A DNA stretch of 64,000 nt, from contig DYNN01000003.1 in NCBI GenBank assembly GCA_020721045.1, positions 1 through 64,000 of the forward strand, written 5' to 3'. The stretch comes from Thiomargarita sp. Its GTDB lineage: Bacteria; Pseudomonadota; Gammaproteobacteria; Beggiatoales; Beggiatoaceae. The notes under the pieces were generated by a model. The model was not told where the DNA came from and made no database searches. It saw only the letters and a program-made list of their open reading frames with translations. The position numbers and the translations under genes are program-made. This document shows, one piece after another, positions 17,061 through 25,895 of the stretch (position 1 is its first letter; each line of letters starts with the position of its first letter).

Positions 17061-19106
17061 ATGATGATAATAGAAAATAATCCACTACTTACAATGATTG
17101 GACTGCCACCTTTCTCTCATATTCAAGTTGCCCACATTGTGCCAGCTATTGAGACGGTACTAAGTGAAAATCGTCAACAAATTAATCAGTTACTAGATAA
17201 TATTTCTGATTATCATTGGGATAATACTCTGCAAATTATTAACGATCTTGACGAACGTTTAAACAGTATTTGGTCGCCCATTGAACATTTACATAATGTA
17301 GCGGATTCTGAAGAATTACGCCAAGCTTATAATACTTGTTTACCCTTATTAACCAGCTATTATAGCGAAATGGGACAAAATCAACGTTTATATCAACTCT
17401 ATCAAACGATTGCGCAACAAGATGAATTTAAACAACTTGATGTAGTGCAACAAAAAATTATTCAAAATGCTCTGCGTGATTTTCACCTGTCCGGCATTGA
17501 TTTATCCGCTGATCAGCAGGCACGCTATAAAGAAATTCGTGATTTATTATCGAAAAAAAGTAATCAATTTTCTGAAAATGTACTAGATGCCACACATGGT
17601 TGGAAAAAACACATTACTGATGATGCCTTATTGAGTGGTTTACCGCCATCCGCTATTGCCTTGGCTAAACAAAAAGCAGAGCAAGATCAATTAGCTGGTT
17701 GGATATTTACTTTAGATTTACCTTCCTATTTACCCATATTAAATTATGCTGACAACCGCGAATTACGCCGTGAAATGTACACTGCTTATATGACACGCGC
17801 CTCTGATCAGGGTGTGAATGCAGGCAAATGGGATAATACTCAAATTATTAATGATATCTTGGCATTACGTCACGAATTAGCGCATTTATTGAATTTTAAC
17901 AGTTATGCCGACTATTCTTTAGCCACTAAAATGGCTGAAAGTCCAACACAAGTTATTGAATTTTTGACTGATTTAGCTAAAAAAGCGCGTCCGTTTGCAG
18001 AAAAAGATTTACTTGAATTACGACAATTTGCTGAAAAATATTATAATATCAATGAGTTAGAATTATGGGATATCCCTTACTATTCAGAAAAATTGCGAGA
18101 ACACCGTTATGCGATTTCTCAAGAACAGTTACGTCCCTATTTTCCTTTGCCAAAAGTGTTACTCGGCTTATTTCACATTGCTAAGCAATTGTATGGATTA
18201 ACTATTCGAGAAAATCAACAAGCGGAATTATGGCATTCTACCGTACAATTTTTCGATATTTTTGATGAAACCGGCGAATTGCGCGGACAATTTTATCTTG
18301 ATCCTTGTGCGCGTACAGGAAAACGCAGCGGCGCATGGATGGCTGAATGTTTAAATCGCAATCGTAGCGCACAAAAATTACAAATTCCAGTAGCTTATCT
18401 GGCTTGCAATTTCACACCCACCGTGGGAGAAACGCCCTCTTTATTGACTCATGAAGAAGTGAGAACCCTATTTCACGAATTTGGTCATGGTTTGCACCAT
18501 TTATTGACAAAAATTGATTACGCGCCTGTTGCCGGTATTAAAGGTGTGGCTTGGGATGCAGTTGAATTGCCCAGTCAATTTATGGAAAATTGGTGTTGGG
18601 AAAAAGAAGCCCTAGATTTATTTGCAATTCACTACCAAACGGGTGAAAAAATACCTGATAATTTATTTGAACGCTTATTAGCTGCAAAGCACTTTCAATC
18701 GGGATTATTGATGTTACGCCAATTGGAATTTGCTCTGTTTGATTTTCGTTTACATCATGAATATCAACCCAATTTAGACGTGCAAGCGTTATTAGATAAT
18801 GTCCGTCAACAAATTGCCGTGTTAATCCCACCTAAATTTAATCGTTATCAACACAGTTTTAGCCATATTTTTTCTGGTGGTTATGCCGCAGGTTATTATA
18901 GCTACAAATGGGCAGAAGTATTATCTGCTGATGCCTTTGATAAATTTAAGGAAAATGGTATTTTTGATCGCACAACAGGTCAACAATTTATGCAGCATAT
19001 TTTAGAAAAAGGCGGTTCTCAGGAACCAATGGTGTTATTTACCGCATTTCGTGGGCGCGAACCTAAAATTGATGCTTTATTAAAACAATCAGGCATGTTA
19101 TCGTAG
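17061..19106 (+). CDS. prlC: Oligopeptidase A (M3 family metallopeptidase)
   Basis: A 681-aa cytosolic zinc oligopeptidase that degrades signal peptides and short peptides; E. coli PrlC has 680 aa. The zinc motif H-E-F-G-H lies in LFHEFGHGLHHLLT (about residues 472-485). The C-terminal F-S-G-G-Y-A-A-G-Y-Y-S-Y-K-W is typical of the family. The start may be ATG 17061 or the ATG next to it (MM). glmS follows 28 bp downstream on the same strand. Confidence 0.94.
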   Translation: MMIIENNPLLTMIGLPPFSHIQVAHIVPAIETVLSENRQQINQLLDNISDYHWDNTLQIINDLDERLNSIWSPIEHLHNVADSEELRQAYNTCLPLLTSYYSEMGQNQRLYQLYQTIAQQDEFKQLDVVQQKIIQNALRDFHLSGIDLSADQQARYKEIRDLLSKKSNQFSENVLDATHGWKKHITDDALLSGLPPSAIALAKQKAEQDQLAGWIFTLDLPSYLPILNYADNRELRREMYTAYMTRASDQGVNAGKWDNTQIINDILALRHELAHLLNFNSYADYSLATKMAESPTQVIEFLTDLAKKARPFAEKDLLELRQFAEKYYNINELELWDIPYYSEKLREHRYAISQEQLRPYFPLPKVLLGLFHIAKQLYGLTIRENQQAELWHSTVQFFDIFDETGELRGQFYLDPCARTGKRSGAWMAECLNRNRSAQKLQIPVAYLACNFTPTVGETPSLLTHEEVRTLFHEFGHGLHHLLTKIDYAPVAGIKGVAWDAVELPSQFMENWCWEKEALDLFAIHYQTGEKIPDNLFERLLAAKHFQSGLLMLRQLEFALFDFRLHHEYQPNLDVQALLDNVRQQIAVLIPPKFNRYQHSFSHIFSGGYAAGYYSYKWAEVLSADAFDKFKENGIFDRTTGQQFMQHILEKGGSQEPMVLFTAFRGREPKIDALLKQSGMLS

Positions 19107-19134
19107 TAACTAGATATAACAAGGAAAAACAAGC

Positions 19135-20970
19135 ATGTGTGGTATTATTGGTGCGATTGCGGAACGTGATGTTGTCCCAATTTTGATTGAAGGATTAAAA
19201 CATCTTGAATATCGTGGTTATGATTCTGCCGGCTTAGTTATTATTGATCCGCAACATAAAGTACTAAAAAGACATCGAGTTAAAGGAAAAGTACAAAAAT
19301 TAATCACATTATTGGAACAACAACCGCTGTCTGCAACGCAAGGTATCGCGCATACCCGTTGGGCAACACATGGTAAACCCAGTTTTATTAATGCGCATCC
19401 TCATATTTCTAAAGAAGAAGTTGCCATTGTACATAACGGTATTATTGAAAATCATGCTGAGTTACGTCATCGTTTACAACAATTGGGTTATGAATTTGAT
19501 TCTGAAACCGACACTGAAGTTATCGCCCACCAAATTCACTATTATTTACAGCAATCGCTTGATTTAATTGATGCTTTCTATGCAACAATCAAAGATTTAC
19601 AGGGTACTTATGCATTAGGCATGATCAGTCCGCTAAAACCTGGCTACATATTGGCAGCGCGACGTGGAAGTCCTTTAGTTATCGGCGTTGGCGTAGGCGA
19701 ACATTTTATTGCTTCTGATGTTTCTGCACTCATTCCAGTGACGCAACGCATTATTTTTTTAGAAGACGGTGATATCGCTATTTTACAGCGTGATCAGTTG
19801 CAAATTACTACAATTAATCAAGAAGTTGTCCAACGTTCTATTCATATAAGTCAATTACAAATGGACGCGGTTGAACGGGGTGAATATCGTCACTACATGG
19901 CGAAGGAAATTTTTGAACAACCACGTGCTTTGACGGATACTTTAGAAGGACGCATTTACGAAGATCATATTTTAGAAGCGTGTTTAGGACATGAAGCACA
20001 ACAATTGCTTACCAATATTAAAGCAGTACAAATTATCGGTTGTGGCACCAGTTATCATGCGGGTTTGGTTGCGCGTTATTGGATTGAATCATTGGCAAAA
20101 ATACCTTGTAACGTTGAGATTGCCAGTGAATTTCGTTATCGACAACCGCTTGCGAATCCAAATTGTTTAGTTGTTGCCTTATCTCAGTCTGGCGAAACGG
20201 CTGACACATTATCAGCAATTCATGAAGCGAAACGCTTGGGTTTTGGGGCAAGTTTAGCCATTTGTAATGTGCCAGAAAGTTCTTTGGTGCGTGCTTGTGA
20301 TTTGTTTTTAATGACTCATGCGGGTCCAGAAATTGGAGTCGCTTCAACTAAAGCTTTTACAACACAACTACTTGCACTATTAATTCTTACAGTTATTTTA
20401 GGTAAACGACAGGGTATGAGTGCAGAAAAAGAGCAAGAAATTGTTCGAGCAATGCTCAGTTTACCGAGAGAAATCAATCAAGTACTAAATTTAGATAGCC
20501 AAATCGAACAACTGGCTGAACAATTTGCTAATAAACAACATGCGCTGTTTCTTGGACGTGGTGTTCACTACCCTATTGCTTTAGAAGGCGCATTAAAATT
20601 AAAGGAAATTTCCTATATTCATGCCGAAGCCTATCCTGCGGGCGAATTAAAACACGGTCCGTTAGCTTTAGTTGATGATGAAATGCCGGTGATCGCGGTT
20701 GCACCCAATGATGCATTGCAAGAAAAACTCAAATCTAATTTACAAGAAGTACATGCGCGTGGTGGGCGTTTGCTAATTTTTGCTAATCATCAAGCCATCA
20801 TGCAATCATCTGATTATATACAAATAATAGAGTTAGGTGAAGTTAATGAAATTATTTCCCCTATTGTTTATGTCGTGCCTTTACAATTGCTTGCTTATCA
20901 TGTCGCACGTATTCGGGGAACGGATGTGGATCAACCCAGAAATTTGGCAAAATCAGTCACAGTAGAATAG
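19135..20970 (+). CDS. glmS: Glucosamine-6-phosphate synthase GlmS
   Basis: A 611-aa glutamine amidotransferase that converts fructose-6-phosphate and glutamine to glucosamine-6-phosphate, the first step to peptidoglycan and LPS amino sugars. The N-terminal nucleophile Cys2 is in MCGIIGAIAERDV. The glutaminase domain spans residues 1-240 (H-T-R-W-A-T-H-G). Two SIS isomerase domains follow (G-C-G-T-S-Y-H-A at about 303; L-G-R-G-V-H-Y-P at about 470). The C-terminus is D-Q-P-R-N-L-A-K-S-V-T-V-E. An AAGGAAAAAC site precedes the start. There is no ribozyme-like leader. Confidence 0.97.
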   Translation: MCGIIGAIAERDVVPILIEGLKHLEYRGYDSAGLVIIDPQHKVLKRHRVKGKVQKLITLLEQQPLSATQGIAHTRWATHGKPSFINAHPHISKEEVAIVHNGIIENHAELRHRLQQLGYEFDSETDTEVIAHQIHYYLQQSLDLIDAFYATIKDLQGTYALGMISPLKPGYILAARRGSPLVIGVGVGEHFIASDVSALIPVTQRIIFLEDGDIAILQRDQLQITTINQEVVQRSIHISQLQMDAVERGEYRHYMAKEIFEQPRALTDTLEGRIYEDHILEACLGHEAQQLLTNIKAVQIIGCGTSYHAGLVARYWIESLAKIPCNVEIASEFRYRQPLANPNCLVVALSQSGETADTLSAIHEAKRLGFGASLAICNVPESSLVRACDLFLMTHAGPEIGVASTKAFTTQLLALLILTVILGKRQGMSAEKEQEIVRAMLSLPREINQVLNLDSQIEQLAEQFANKQHALFLGRGVHYPIALEGALKLKEISYIHAEAYPAGELKHGPLALVDDEMPVIAVAPNDALQEKLKSNLQEVHARGGRLLIFANHQAIMQSSDYIQIIELGEVNEIISPIVYVVPLQLLAYHVARIRGTDVDQPRNLAKSVTVE

Positions 20971-20976
20971 TCAGTG

Positions 20977-21618
20977 TTATTTCAATAATGATACTAATTG
21001 ACATTGATATAACCAGCGAATTTCCCCAAAAGTTTTCAAGGTTAAAGTCAGTTCTATTGCACGCAATATAGGTTTTAGATTATCTGAGTTATCAGCAGAA
21101 AAATTAGTTGGAACCCATTGATCGTGCCATTTTAACTCATTGTCTAAAAAGCGAAAATTAAGTTTGTCAATATGAGATAAAATCATTGTAATTTGAGGTT
21201 GACTGTCTTGGGCACGATCTAGTACTTGCCAAGAAGCACGCCATAATTTATCATTTTCTAAGTAATAGCGTGTTCTTTGCAAGGTACTACGTATTTTTTG
21301 TAGTGGATTTTTCCAACCCGCGTGCGTTAATTCGATAGTTGTGGCGGAGGCTTGTAATGCGGGCAAAGTTTCTCCATATTCATCACGTATTGCCCTTGCA
21401 ACACATTGTTCTATATCACGTCTTAACTGCAAAGAAGCTATTTGTATTTCTGCCAATTGCTCAGTATACATTTGAGTTTGCAGTCGTGCAGTCAACGCAG
21501 TATTTAAACTCGTATAAGCAACAATTGCAATAATAGCAAAAATGGTCAAAGCCACCAGTAATTCCAATAAAGTAAAGGCTTTGCTTGTAGATAAAGTGTT
21601 AAAGAAATTAAATCGCAT
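20977..21618 (-). CDS. gspJ: Type II secretion pseudopilin GspJ-like protein
   Basis: A 213-aa protein with a type IV pilin N-terminus: a short basic leader, then A-F-T-L-L-E-L-L-V-A-L-T-I-F, with the prepilin peptidase cut before Phe and the conserved Glu at position +5. The C-terminal domain has the R-T-R-Y-Y-L-E...L-W-R and L-N-F-R-F-L-D patterns of GspJ, a minor pseudopilin at the tip of the type II secretion pilus. I use the ATG at 21618; an upstream ATG at 21699 adds 27 residues and overlaps the divergent thioredoxin gene. No other gsp gene is adjacent. Confidence 0.8.
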   Translation of the reverse strand: MRFNFFNTLSTSKAFTLLELLVALTIFAIIAIVAYTSLNTALTARLQTQMYTEQLAEIQIASLQLRRDIEQCVARAIRDEYGETLPALQASATTIELTHAGWKNPLQKIRSTLQRTRYYLENDKLWRASWQVLDRAQDSQPQITMILSHIDKLNFRFLDNELKWHDQWVPTNFSADNSDNLKPILRAIELTLTLKTFGEIRWLYQCQLVSLLK

Positions 21619-21677
21619 CGTGTAATAAAATATGTTAGGATTATTAATTGTATTCTGAATGAACCAAAGGAGAAATT

Positions 21678-22046
21678 GTGCCAACCATTGAATTAACACA
21701 AGAAAATTTTGATGACATTATCCAAAATAATAATCTGGTGCTGATTGATTTTTGGGCATCATGGTGTGGTCCTTGTAAAACATTTGGACCTATCTTTGAA
21801 GCAGCATCGGACAGACACACTGATATTGCATTTGCTAAGGTGGATACAGAGGCACAACGACAATTGGCAGGTGATTATCAAATTCGCTCTATTCCTACTT
21901 TAATGATTTTTAAGGAAAACATCATTATTTTTAATCAAGCGGGCATGTTGCCAGTACAAGCGTTAGAAGACGTTATCGGTAAAGCGAAAAGTTTAGATAT
22001 GGATATGGTAAGAGCAGAAATTGCGAAACAACAACCTACAAACTAG
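21678..22046 (+). CDS. Thioredoxin
   Basis: A 122-aa thioredoxin with W-A-S-W-C-G-P-C-K (active site Cys at about residues 32 and 35), the cis-proline in I-R-S-I-P-T-L-M-I-F and a C-terminal extension of about 15 residues. It starts with GTG, preceded by AAAGGAGAAATT. It acts as a cytosolic disulfide reductant and could serve Tpx. It is divergent from gspJ and convergent with the nuclease gene. Confidence 0.93.
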   Translation: MPTIELTQENFDDIIQNNNLVLIDFWASWCGPCKTFGPIFEAASDRHTDIAFAKVDTEAQRQLAGDYQIRSIPTLMIFKENIIIFNQAGMLPVQALEDVIGKAKSLDMDMVRAEIAKQQPTN

Positions 22047-22090
22047 GCATTGCTCTAATTTTAAGAAAAATGCACAGATTTTGATTATTA

Positions 22091-22115
22091 ACTGGCAATC
22101 CAATGGGCTGCCAGT
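22091..22115 (+). terminator. Hairpin terminator between the thioredoxin and nuclease genes
   Basis: ACTGGCA (22091-22097) pairs with TGCCAGT (22109-22115) and is followed by CGTTTATTTGG. It lies between two convergent genes, so it may serve both. Confidence 0.6.
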
Positions 22116-22129
22116 CGTTTATTTGGTTC

Positions 22130-22927
22130 TTATTTCTTTTGCCACCACGCCACATCTAAATGCATTTTCACTTTAACACCTTTTCGTCCTAAATTACTGA
22201 GAAATTCATATTCTGTTTCTTTTTCAGCTTGTGTCACAGAAACCGCATAATTCCACAATTTTGAGGCGGTAACGGCATCGTTGGGAAAAATAAATGCAAC
22301 GGCTTGCTTATATTTCAAAGAATAAATGACATTGAAAAAGCCACTGGGAATCGGAATATCATTAATTCGTTTGGGGCGTTTATTGTATAAAGGTCCACAA
22401 GTAATTGATAAAACACCTTTTGTACGAGTCCATTCACGAATTAATTCTTCTAATCTTTTCAAAGCTTGACGATTTAACTTGGGATGTTGTAATACCACAT
22501 TGGACATTGCAAACGTTTGATCATTGCTACGCCGGCTGAAATCAATTGCTGCGCTGGGCGCTAGATGACCTTTATCATAACCCGAGTTAGTGAATTCCTC
22601 AGGTTTAATGCGGTAAGGTGCTGGAATATCAGGGTCTGGATAAAATCGTTCTCCTCTATCCAAATTAACGCCCACTGAACGCTTTGACACCATATAACAA
22701 ACCCACGCGGCACTTTTCATTTTAGGGTTAAAGCCTAGAAAATAACCGTCGCGTTTTAACACAATCTCACATTGGCAAGGCACGCCCAATTTGGCATGAT
22801 TTCTTAGGCTAAACCACCATGTATAAAGGCGATGTCGATTGGGCCAAAGATAAGATGAAATAATGTACTGAAGTATCGCACCTGCCGCAGCGGATGCAAT
22901 GTTTGTTAAAATAAGTAGTGATTCCAT
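22130..22927 (-). CDS. Membrane-anchored DNA/RNA non-specific endonuclease (NUC1 family)
   Basis: A 265-aa protein with an N-terminal hydrophobic helix (about residues 4-28) that would serve as a signal anchor. A NUC1/EndoG-type domain follows. Its catalytic motif reads Y-D-K-G-H-L-A-P-S-A (about 117-126), with Lys in place of the usual Arg of D-R-G-H. A-M-S-N-V-V-L-Q-H-P-K-L-N supplies the metal-binding Asn, and I-P-S-G-F-F-N-V-I is typical of the family. Such nucleases degrade extracellular or periplasmic nucleic acid. Its neighbours are unrelated (ccmA upstream). Confidence 0.85.
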   Translation of the reverse strand: MESLLILTNIASAAAGAILQYIISSYLWPNRHRLYTWWFSLRNHAKLGVPCQCEIVLKRDGYFLGFNPKMKSAAWVCYMVSKRSVGVNLDRGERFYPDPDIPAPYRIKPEEFTNSGYDKGHLAPSAAIDFSRRSNDQTFAMSNVVLQHPKLNRQALKRLEELIREWTRTKGVLSITCGPLYNKRPKRINDIPIPSGFFNVIYSLKYKQAVAFIFPNDAVTASKLWNYAVSVTQAEKETEYEFLSNLGRKGVKVKMHLDVAWWQKK

Positions 22928-22954
22928 AACTTAATGTTTCTTCAATTAAATACA

Positions 22955-23590
22955 TCAACTACGTAAACTTAGGATGCTGGCATATTCGCAATTCACGGTA
23001 TGATGAGAAGTTAAAATTGCCATACCGCCTTGTTTTGCATGATTATCAAGCAATGTTTCTATCATTTTAATCGCGGCTTTATCTAATGCAGTAAAAGGCT
23101 CATCTAAAATCCACAATTGCGCTTGATTAATCAATAACCGTGCTAATGCTACCCGACGTTGCTGACCAGCCGATAAAGTGCGTGTAGGCACGTCTTCAAA
23201 ACCATATAATCCCATTTGAGCCAAAGCAGTATCCAACATCATATTATTTGGATTCATATTTAATGCGCGTGCCATTGCTAAATTTTCTAACGGCGTTAAA
23301 TCTGCTTTGATACCAGGCGCGTGACCGATATAAGCTAAAGTTGCCCAATATTCGGCTGAAATAGTTTGTATATCTTGTTCATTCCAATAAACTACACCTT
23401 CAGTCGCTAATGTCAATCCGCACAAAATACGCAATAAGCTAGTTTTTCCACTACCATTAGGACCTTCGATTTGCAGCAATTGTCCCGCAGCTAATTGAAA
23501 ATTAAGATCATCGAATAAAATTCTATCATCACGAATACATTGTAAATGTTCAATACGTAGTTTATTTTTAGGTAATTCTTGTTTAATCAA
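22955..23590 (-). CDS. ccmA: Heme exporter ATP-binding protein CcmA
   Basis: A 211-aa ABC ATPase that powers the CcmABCD system loading heme on CcmE for c-type cytochrome maturation. It shows Walker A G-P-N-G-S-G-K-T-S-L-L-R (about residues 41-52), signature L-S-A-G-Q-Q-R-R-V-A-L-A-R, Walker B L-W-I-L-D-E-P-F-T-A-L-D-K and the H-loop T-S-H-H. The short length and the I-G-H-A-P-G-I-K-A-D-L-T-P-L-E-N-L motif are typical of CcmA. ccmB and ccmC do not follow it, which is unusual. The cbb3 oxidase c-type subunits encoded nearby would be clients. Confidence 0.9.
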   Translation of the reverse strand: MIKQELPKNKLRIEHLQCIRDDRILFDDLNFQLAAGQLLQIEGPNGSGKTSLLRILCGLTLATEGVVYWNEQDIQTISAEYWATLAYIGHAPGIKADLTPLENLAMARALNMNPNNMMLDTALAQMGLYGFEDVPTRTLSAGQQRRVALARLLINQAQLWILDEPFTALDKAAIKMIETLLDNHAKQGGMAILTSHHTVNCEYASILSLRS

Positions 23591-23679
23591 TGGATTATAA
23601 CTCTACATTCAAAACAATAGGCAAAAAAATGTTATTATAACCTGAGTGCGATGTAATTTTTAGGTTTTCTTCTATTTTC

Positions 23680-25218
23680 CTATTTATCACTCAAACGTCG
23701 ATAGGTAATTGCTTCGGTCAAATGCGGTGTTTTTATTTGTTCACTACTTTCTAAATCAGCAATTGTACGAGCGACTTTTAAAATTCGATACCAAGCACGT
23801 GCAGATAAACCCAATTGCTCTATCGCTCGATCTAACAATTTTTCATCATTTTCGCTGAGTTGACAAGCTTGTTCAACTTCACGATTATTCAGTGCACTAT
23901 TGTGCTTGTTAAACCGTTGTAATTGAATTTGGCGTGCAGCAATCACTCTTTCTCGTACAGTTTTACTCGTTTCTCGATTAAATTCATTTTTTAACAAAGC
24001 TCTGGAGAAATTCGGCACTTCAATATATAAATCAATGCGATCCAATAAAGGACCAGATATTTTAGCGCGATAACGCCGAATTTGTTCGAGTGAACAAGTA
24101 CAACGATGATTACTGTCACCTAAATGACCGCAAGGACAAGGATTCATTGCAGTAATTAATTGAAAATTAGCGGGAAATTCAGCTTGATGTGCAGCACGCG
24201 AAATTGTAATTGCGCCTAATTCTAAAGGTTCACGCAATACTTCCAATACTCGACGATCAAATTCCGGCAATTCATCTAAAAACAAAACACCATTATGTGC
24301 TAGAGAGATTTCACCAGGACGCGGATGACTGCCACCTCCCACCAAAGCCACAGCAGATGCGGTATGATGCGGGGTTCTAAATGGACGTTGTCCCCATTTT
24401 TCTGGCATAAAACCACAATTAGCAATCGACAGAATAGTTGCCGTTTCCAATGCCTCAGCTTCCGTCATCTCTGGTAAAATAGTAGGTAATCGACTGGCTA
24501 ACATCGTTTTTCCCGTACCCGGCGGACCAACCATTAATAAATTATGTCCACCCGCCGCTGCCACTTCTAATGCCCGTTTTGCATGATGTTGACCACGGAC
24601 ATCACTTAAATCGATTTGATAACGATTGTTGATGATGAAATTTGGGGTTTTTTCTCTATAAAATGAAGTGATTGTGGTTTGTTTATGTAAATGTTCACAG
24701 ACTTCTAACAAAGTATTTGCCGGAAATATTGTAACCTGACTAACCATACCCGCTTCTGCTGCATTATTCGCTGGCACTACCAAACTGCGTTCCACATTAC
24801 GCGCTTCTAAAGCTGCCGGTAAAATACCACGCACGGGGCGCAACTCACCGCTTAACGCCAATTCTCCAATAAATTCATAGTGTTCTAACTCATCCATTGG
24901 AATTTGTCGTGAAGCAGCCAAAATGCCCAATGCAATCGCCAAATCAAATCGACCACCTTCTTTAGGCAAATCAGCCGGTGCTAAATTAATCGTAATACGT
25001 TGTAAGGGAAATTCAAATTGACTGTTGAGCAAAGCACTACGCACCCGATCTTTGCTCTCTTTTACGGCAGTTTCAGGTAAACCCACGATTGATAAAGCTG
25101 GTAAACCGTTGGTTAAATGTACCTCAATCGTGACGGGCAAAGCACGAATACCGACTTGAGCGCGGCTGTGAACAATAGCAAGTGACAGAACATTCTCCGA
25201 TTTTTTATTATTTACCAA
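23680..25218 (-). CDS. comM: ComM/YifB-family Mg-chelatase-like AAA+ ATPase
   Basis: A reading frame of up to 512 aa. In Vibrio, ComM is a branch-migration helicase that helps integrate DNA taken up by transformation. The N-terminal Lon-like domain (SLAIVHSRAQVGIRALPVTI) is followed by the AAA+ core with Walker A G-P-P-G-T-G-K-T-M-L (about residue 226) and L-F-L-D-E-L-P-E-F. A Cys cluster (M-N-P-C-P-C-G-H-L-G...C-T-C) and a C-terminal Mg_chelatase_C domain complete it. The coordinates use a TTG at 25218 that has no ribosome binding site. A CTG at 25188 aligns with the E. coli start and has GGAG six bases upstream, so it may be the true start (502 aa). Confidence 0.92.
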   Translation of the reverse strand: MVNNKKSENVLSLAIVHSRAQVGIRALPVTIEVHLTNGLPALSIVGLPETAVKESKDRVRSALLNSQFEFPLQRITINLAPADLPKEGGRFDLAIALGILAASRQIPMDELEHYEFIGELALSGELRPVRGILPAALEARNVERSLVVPANNAAEAGMVSQVTIFPANTLLEVCEHLHKQTTITSFYREKTPNFIINNRYQIDLSDVRGQHHAKRALEVAAAGGHNLLMVGPPGTGKTMLASRLPTILPEMTEAEALETATILSIANCGFMPEKWGQRPFRTPHHTASAVALVGGGSHPRPGEISLAHNGVLFLDELPEFDRRVLEVLREPLELGAITISRAAHQAEFPANFQLITAMNPCPCGHLGDSNHRCTCSLEQIRRYRAKISGPLLDRIDLYIEVPNFSRALLKNEFNRETSKTVRERVIAARQIQLQRFNKHNSALNNREVEQACQLSENDEKLLDRAIEQLGLSARAWYRILKVARTIADLESSEQIKTPHLTEAITYRRLSDK

Positions 25219-25333
25219 AATCTAATTTAAAGCGCAAAAAAACACTACACGCTTGTATTCTACATAAAATTCAATTTCTTAGTCAAGTTGTTATCGTTGG
25301 TATTGTTTGATAGTTTATGCAGTGTTTTGGTAG

Positions 25334-25636
25334 TTAATATTCTTCAGTTGGGCTAATATCAGTTTTTGCTAACATTATATTAGGTTCTTTAGATTGCATT
25401 TCTTCCAACGCAATCACACGTTTTTCTAGTGCTTCCAAACGTTCACGAGTACGCACTAACACTGCATTTTGTACATCAAATTCCTCACGTGTTACGATAT
25501 TCATGCGGTGCAACATCGATTCTAAGGCAATACGTAAATTTTTTTCTAAATCTTGGTGCAAACTCAACATACCTTGTGGTAAAGCATGAGTGAATTGTTT
25601 AAATAATGTGTCAAATTGTTCACCGGGATTAGGCAT
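25334..25636 (-). CDS. ubiK: Ubiquinone biosynthesis accessory factor UbiK
   Basis: A 100-aa protein of the BMFP/YqiC family. UbiK assists the soluble ubiquinone-synthesis complex together with UbiJ. The N-terminal F-D-T-L-F-K-Q-F-T-H-A-L-P, the amphipathic centre (D-L-E-K-N-L-R-I-A-L-E-S-M-L) and the C-terminal trimeric coiled coil (R-E-R-L-E-A-L-E-K-R-V-I-A-L-E) are all present. I use the ATG at 25636, preceded by GAGG. The longer reading frame to 25732 encodes an unrelated leader overlapping the MITE. comM lies directly downstream, a common neighbour of ubiK in gammaproteobacteria. Confidence 0.88.
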   Translation of the reverse strand: MPNPGEQFDTLFKQFTHALPQGMLSLHQDLEKNLRIALESMLHRMNIVTREEFDVQNAVLVRTRERLEALEKRVIALEEMQSKEPNIMLAKTDISPTEEY

Positions 25637-25723
25637 GAGTATTGATTCCTCGTTTAAATGTAAGCATTGAATATACACAATTATCATAATATTGTAAATG
25701 TGAATTGGAACAACGCTTAGGAT

Positions 25724-25858
25724 CAATGCCATTAAGTTAAGCGTTTCCCCCCTTTTTTAAAGGGGCAGGGGGGATTTAAGTAATTGAAATATAAAAAATC
25801 CCCCTCAATCCCCCTTTGGTAAAGGGGGAAGCAAAATTTCCTTAACTTAATGCTATTG
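25724..25858. mobile_element. 135-bp MITE with terminal inverted repeats and 11-bp target duplication
   Basis: Terminal inverted repeats: CAATGCCATTAAGTTAAG on the left and the complement of CAATAGCATTAAGTTAAGG on the right. The element is flanked by the direct repeat ACGCTTAGGAT at 25713-25723 and 25859-25869. The interior consists of two hairpins of C/G tracts (CCCCCTTTAAA...GGGGG type) joined by an AT-rich centre. It has no coding capacity, so it would need a transposase in trans. A rearranged relative is at 5307-5520. Confidence 0.88.
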
Positions 25859-25895
25859 ACGCTTAGGATAATTGTATTAAATTACACAATAAATT

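Noticed and set aside
20033-20347. A 104-aa minus-strand reading frame inside glmS
   Set aside because: Antisense to the SIS domain of glmS, without a start signal.
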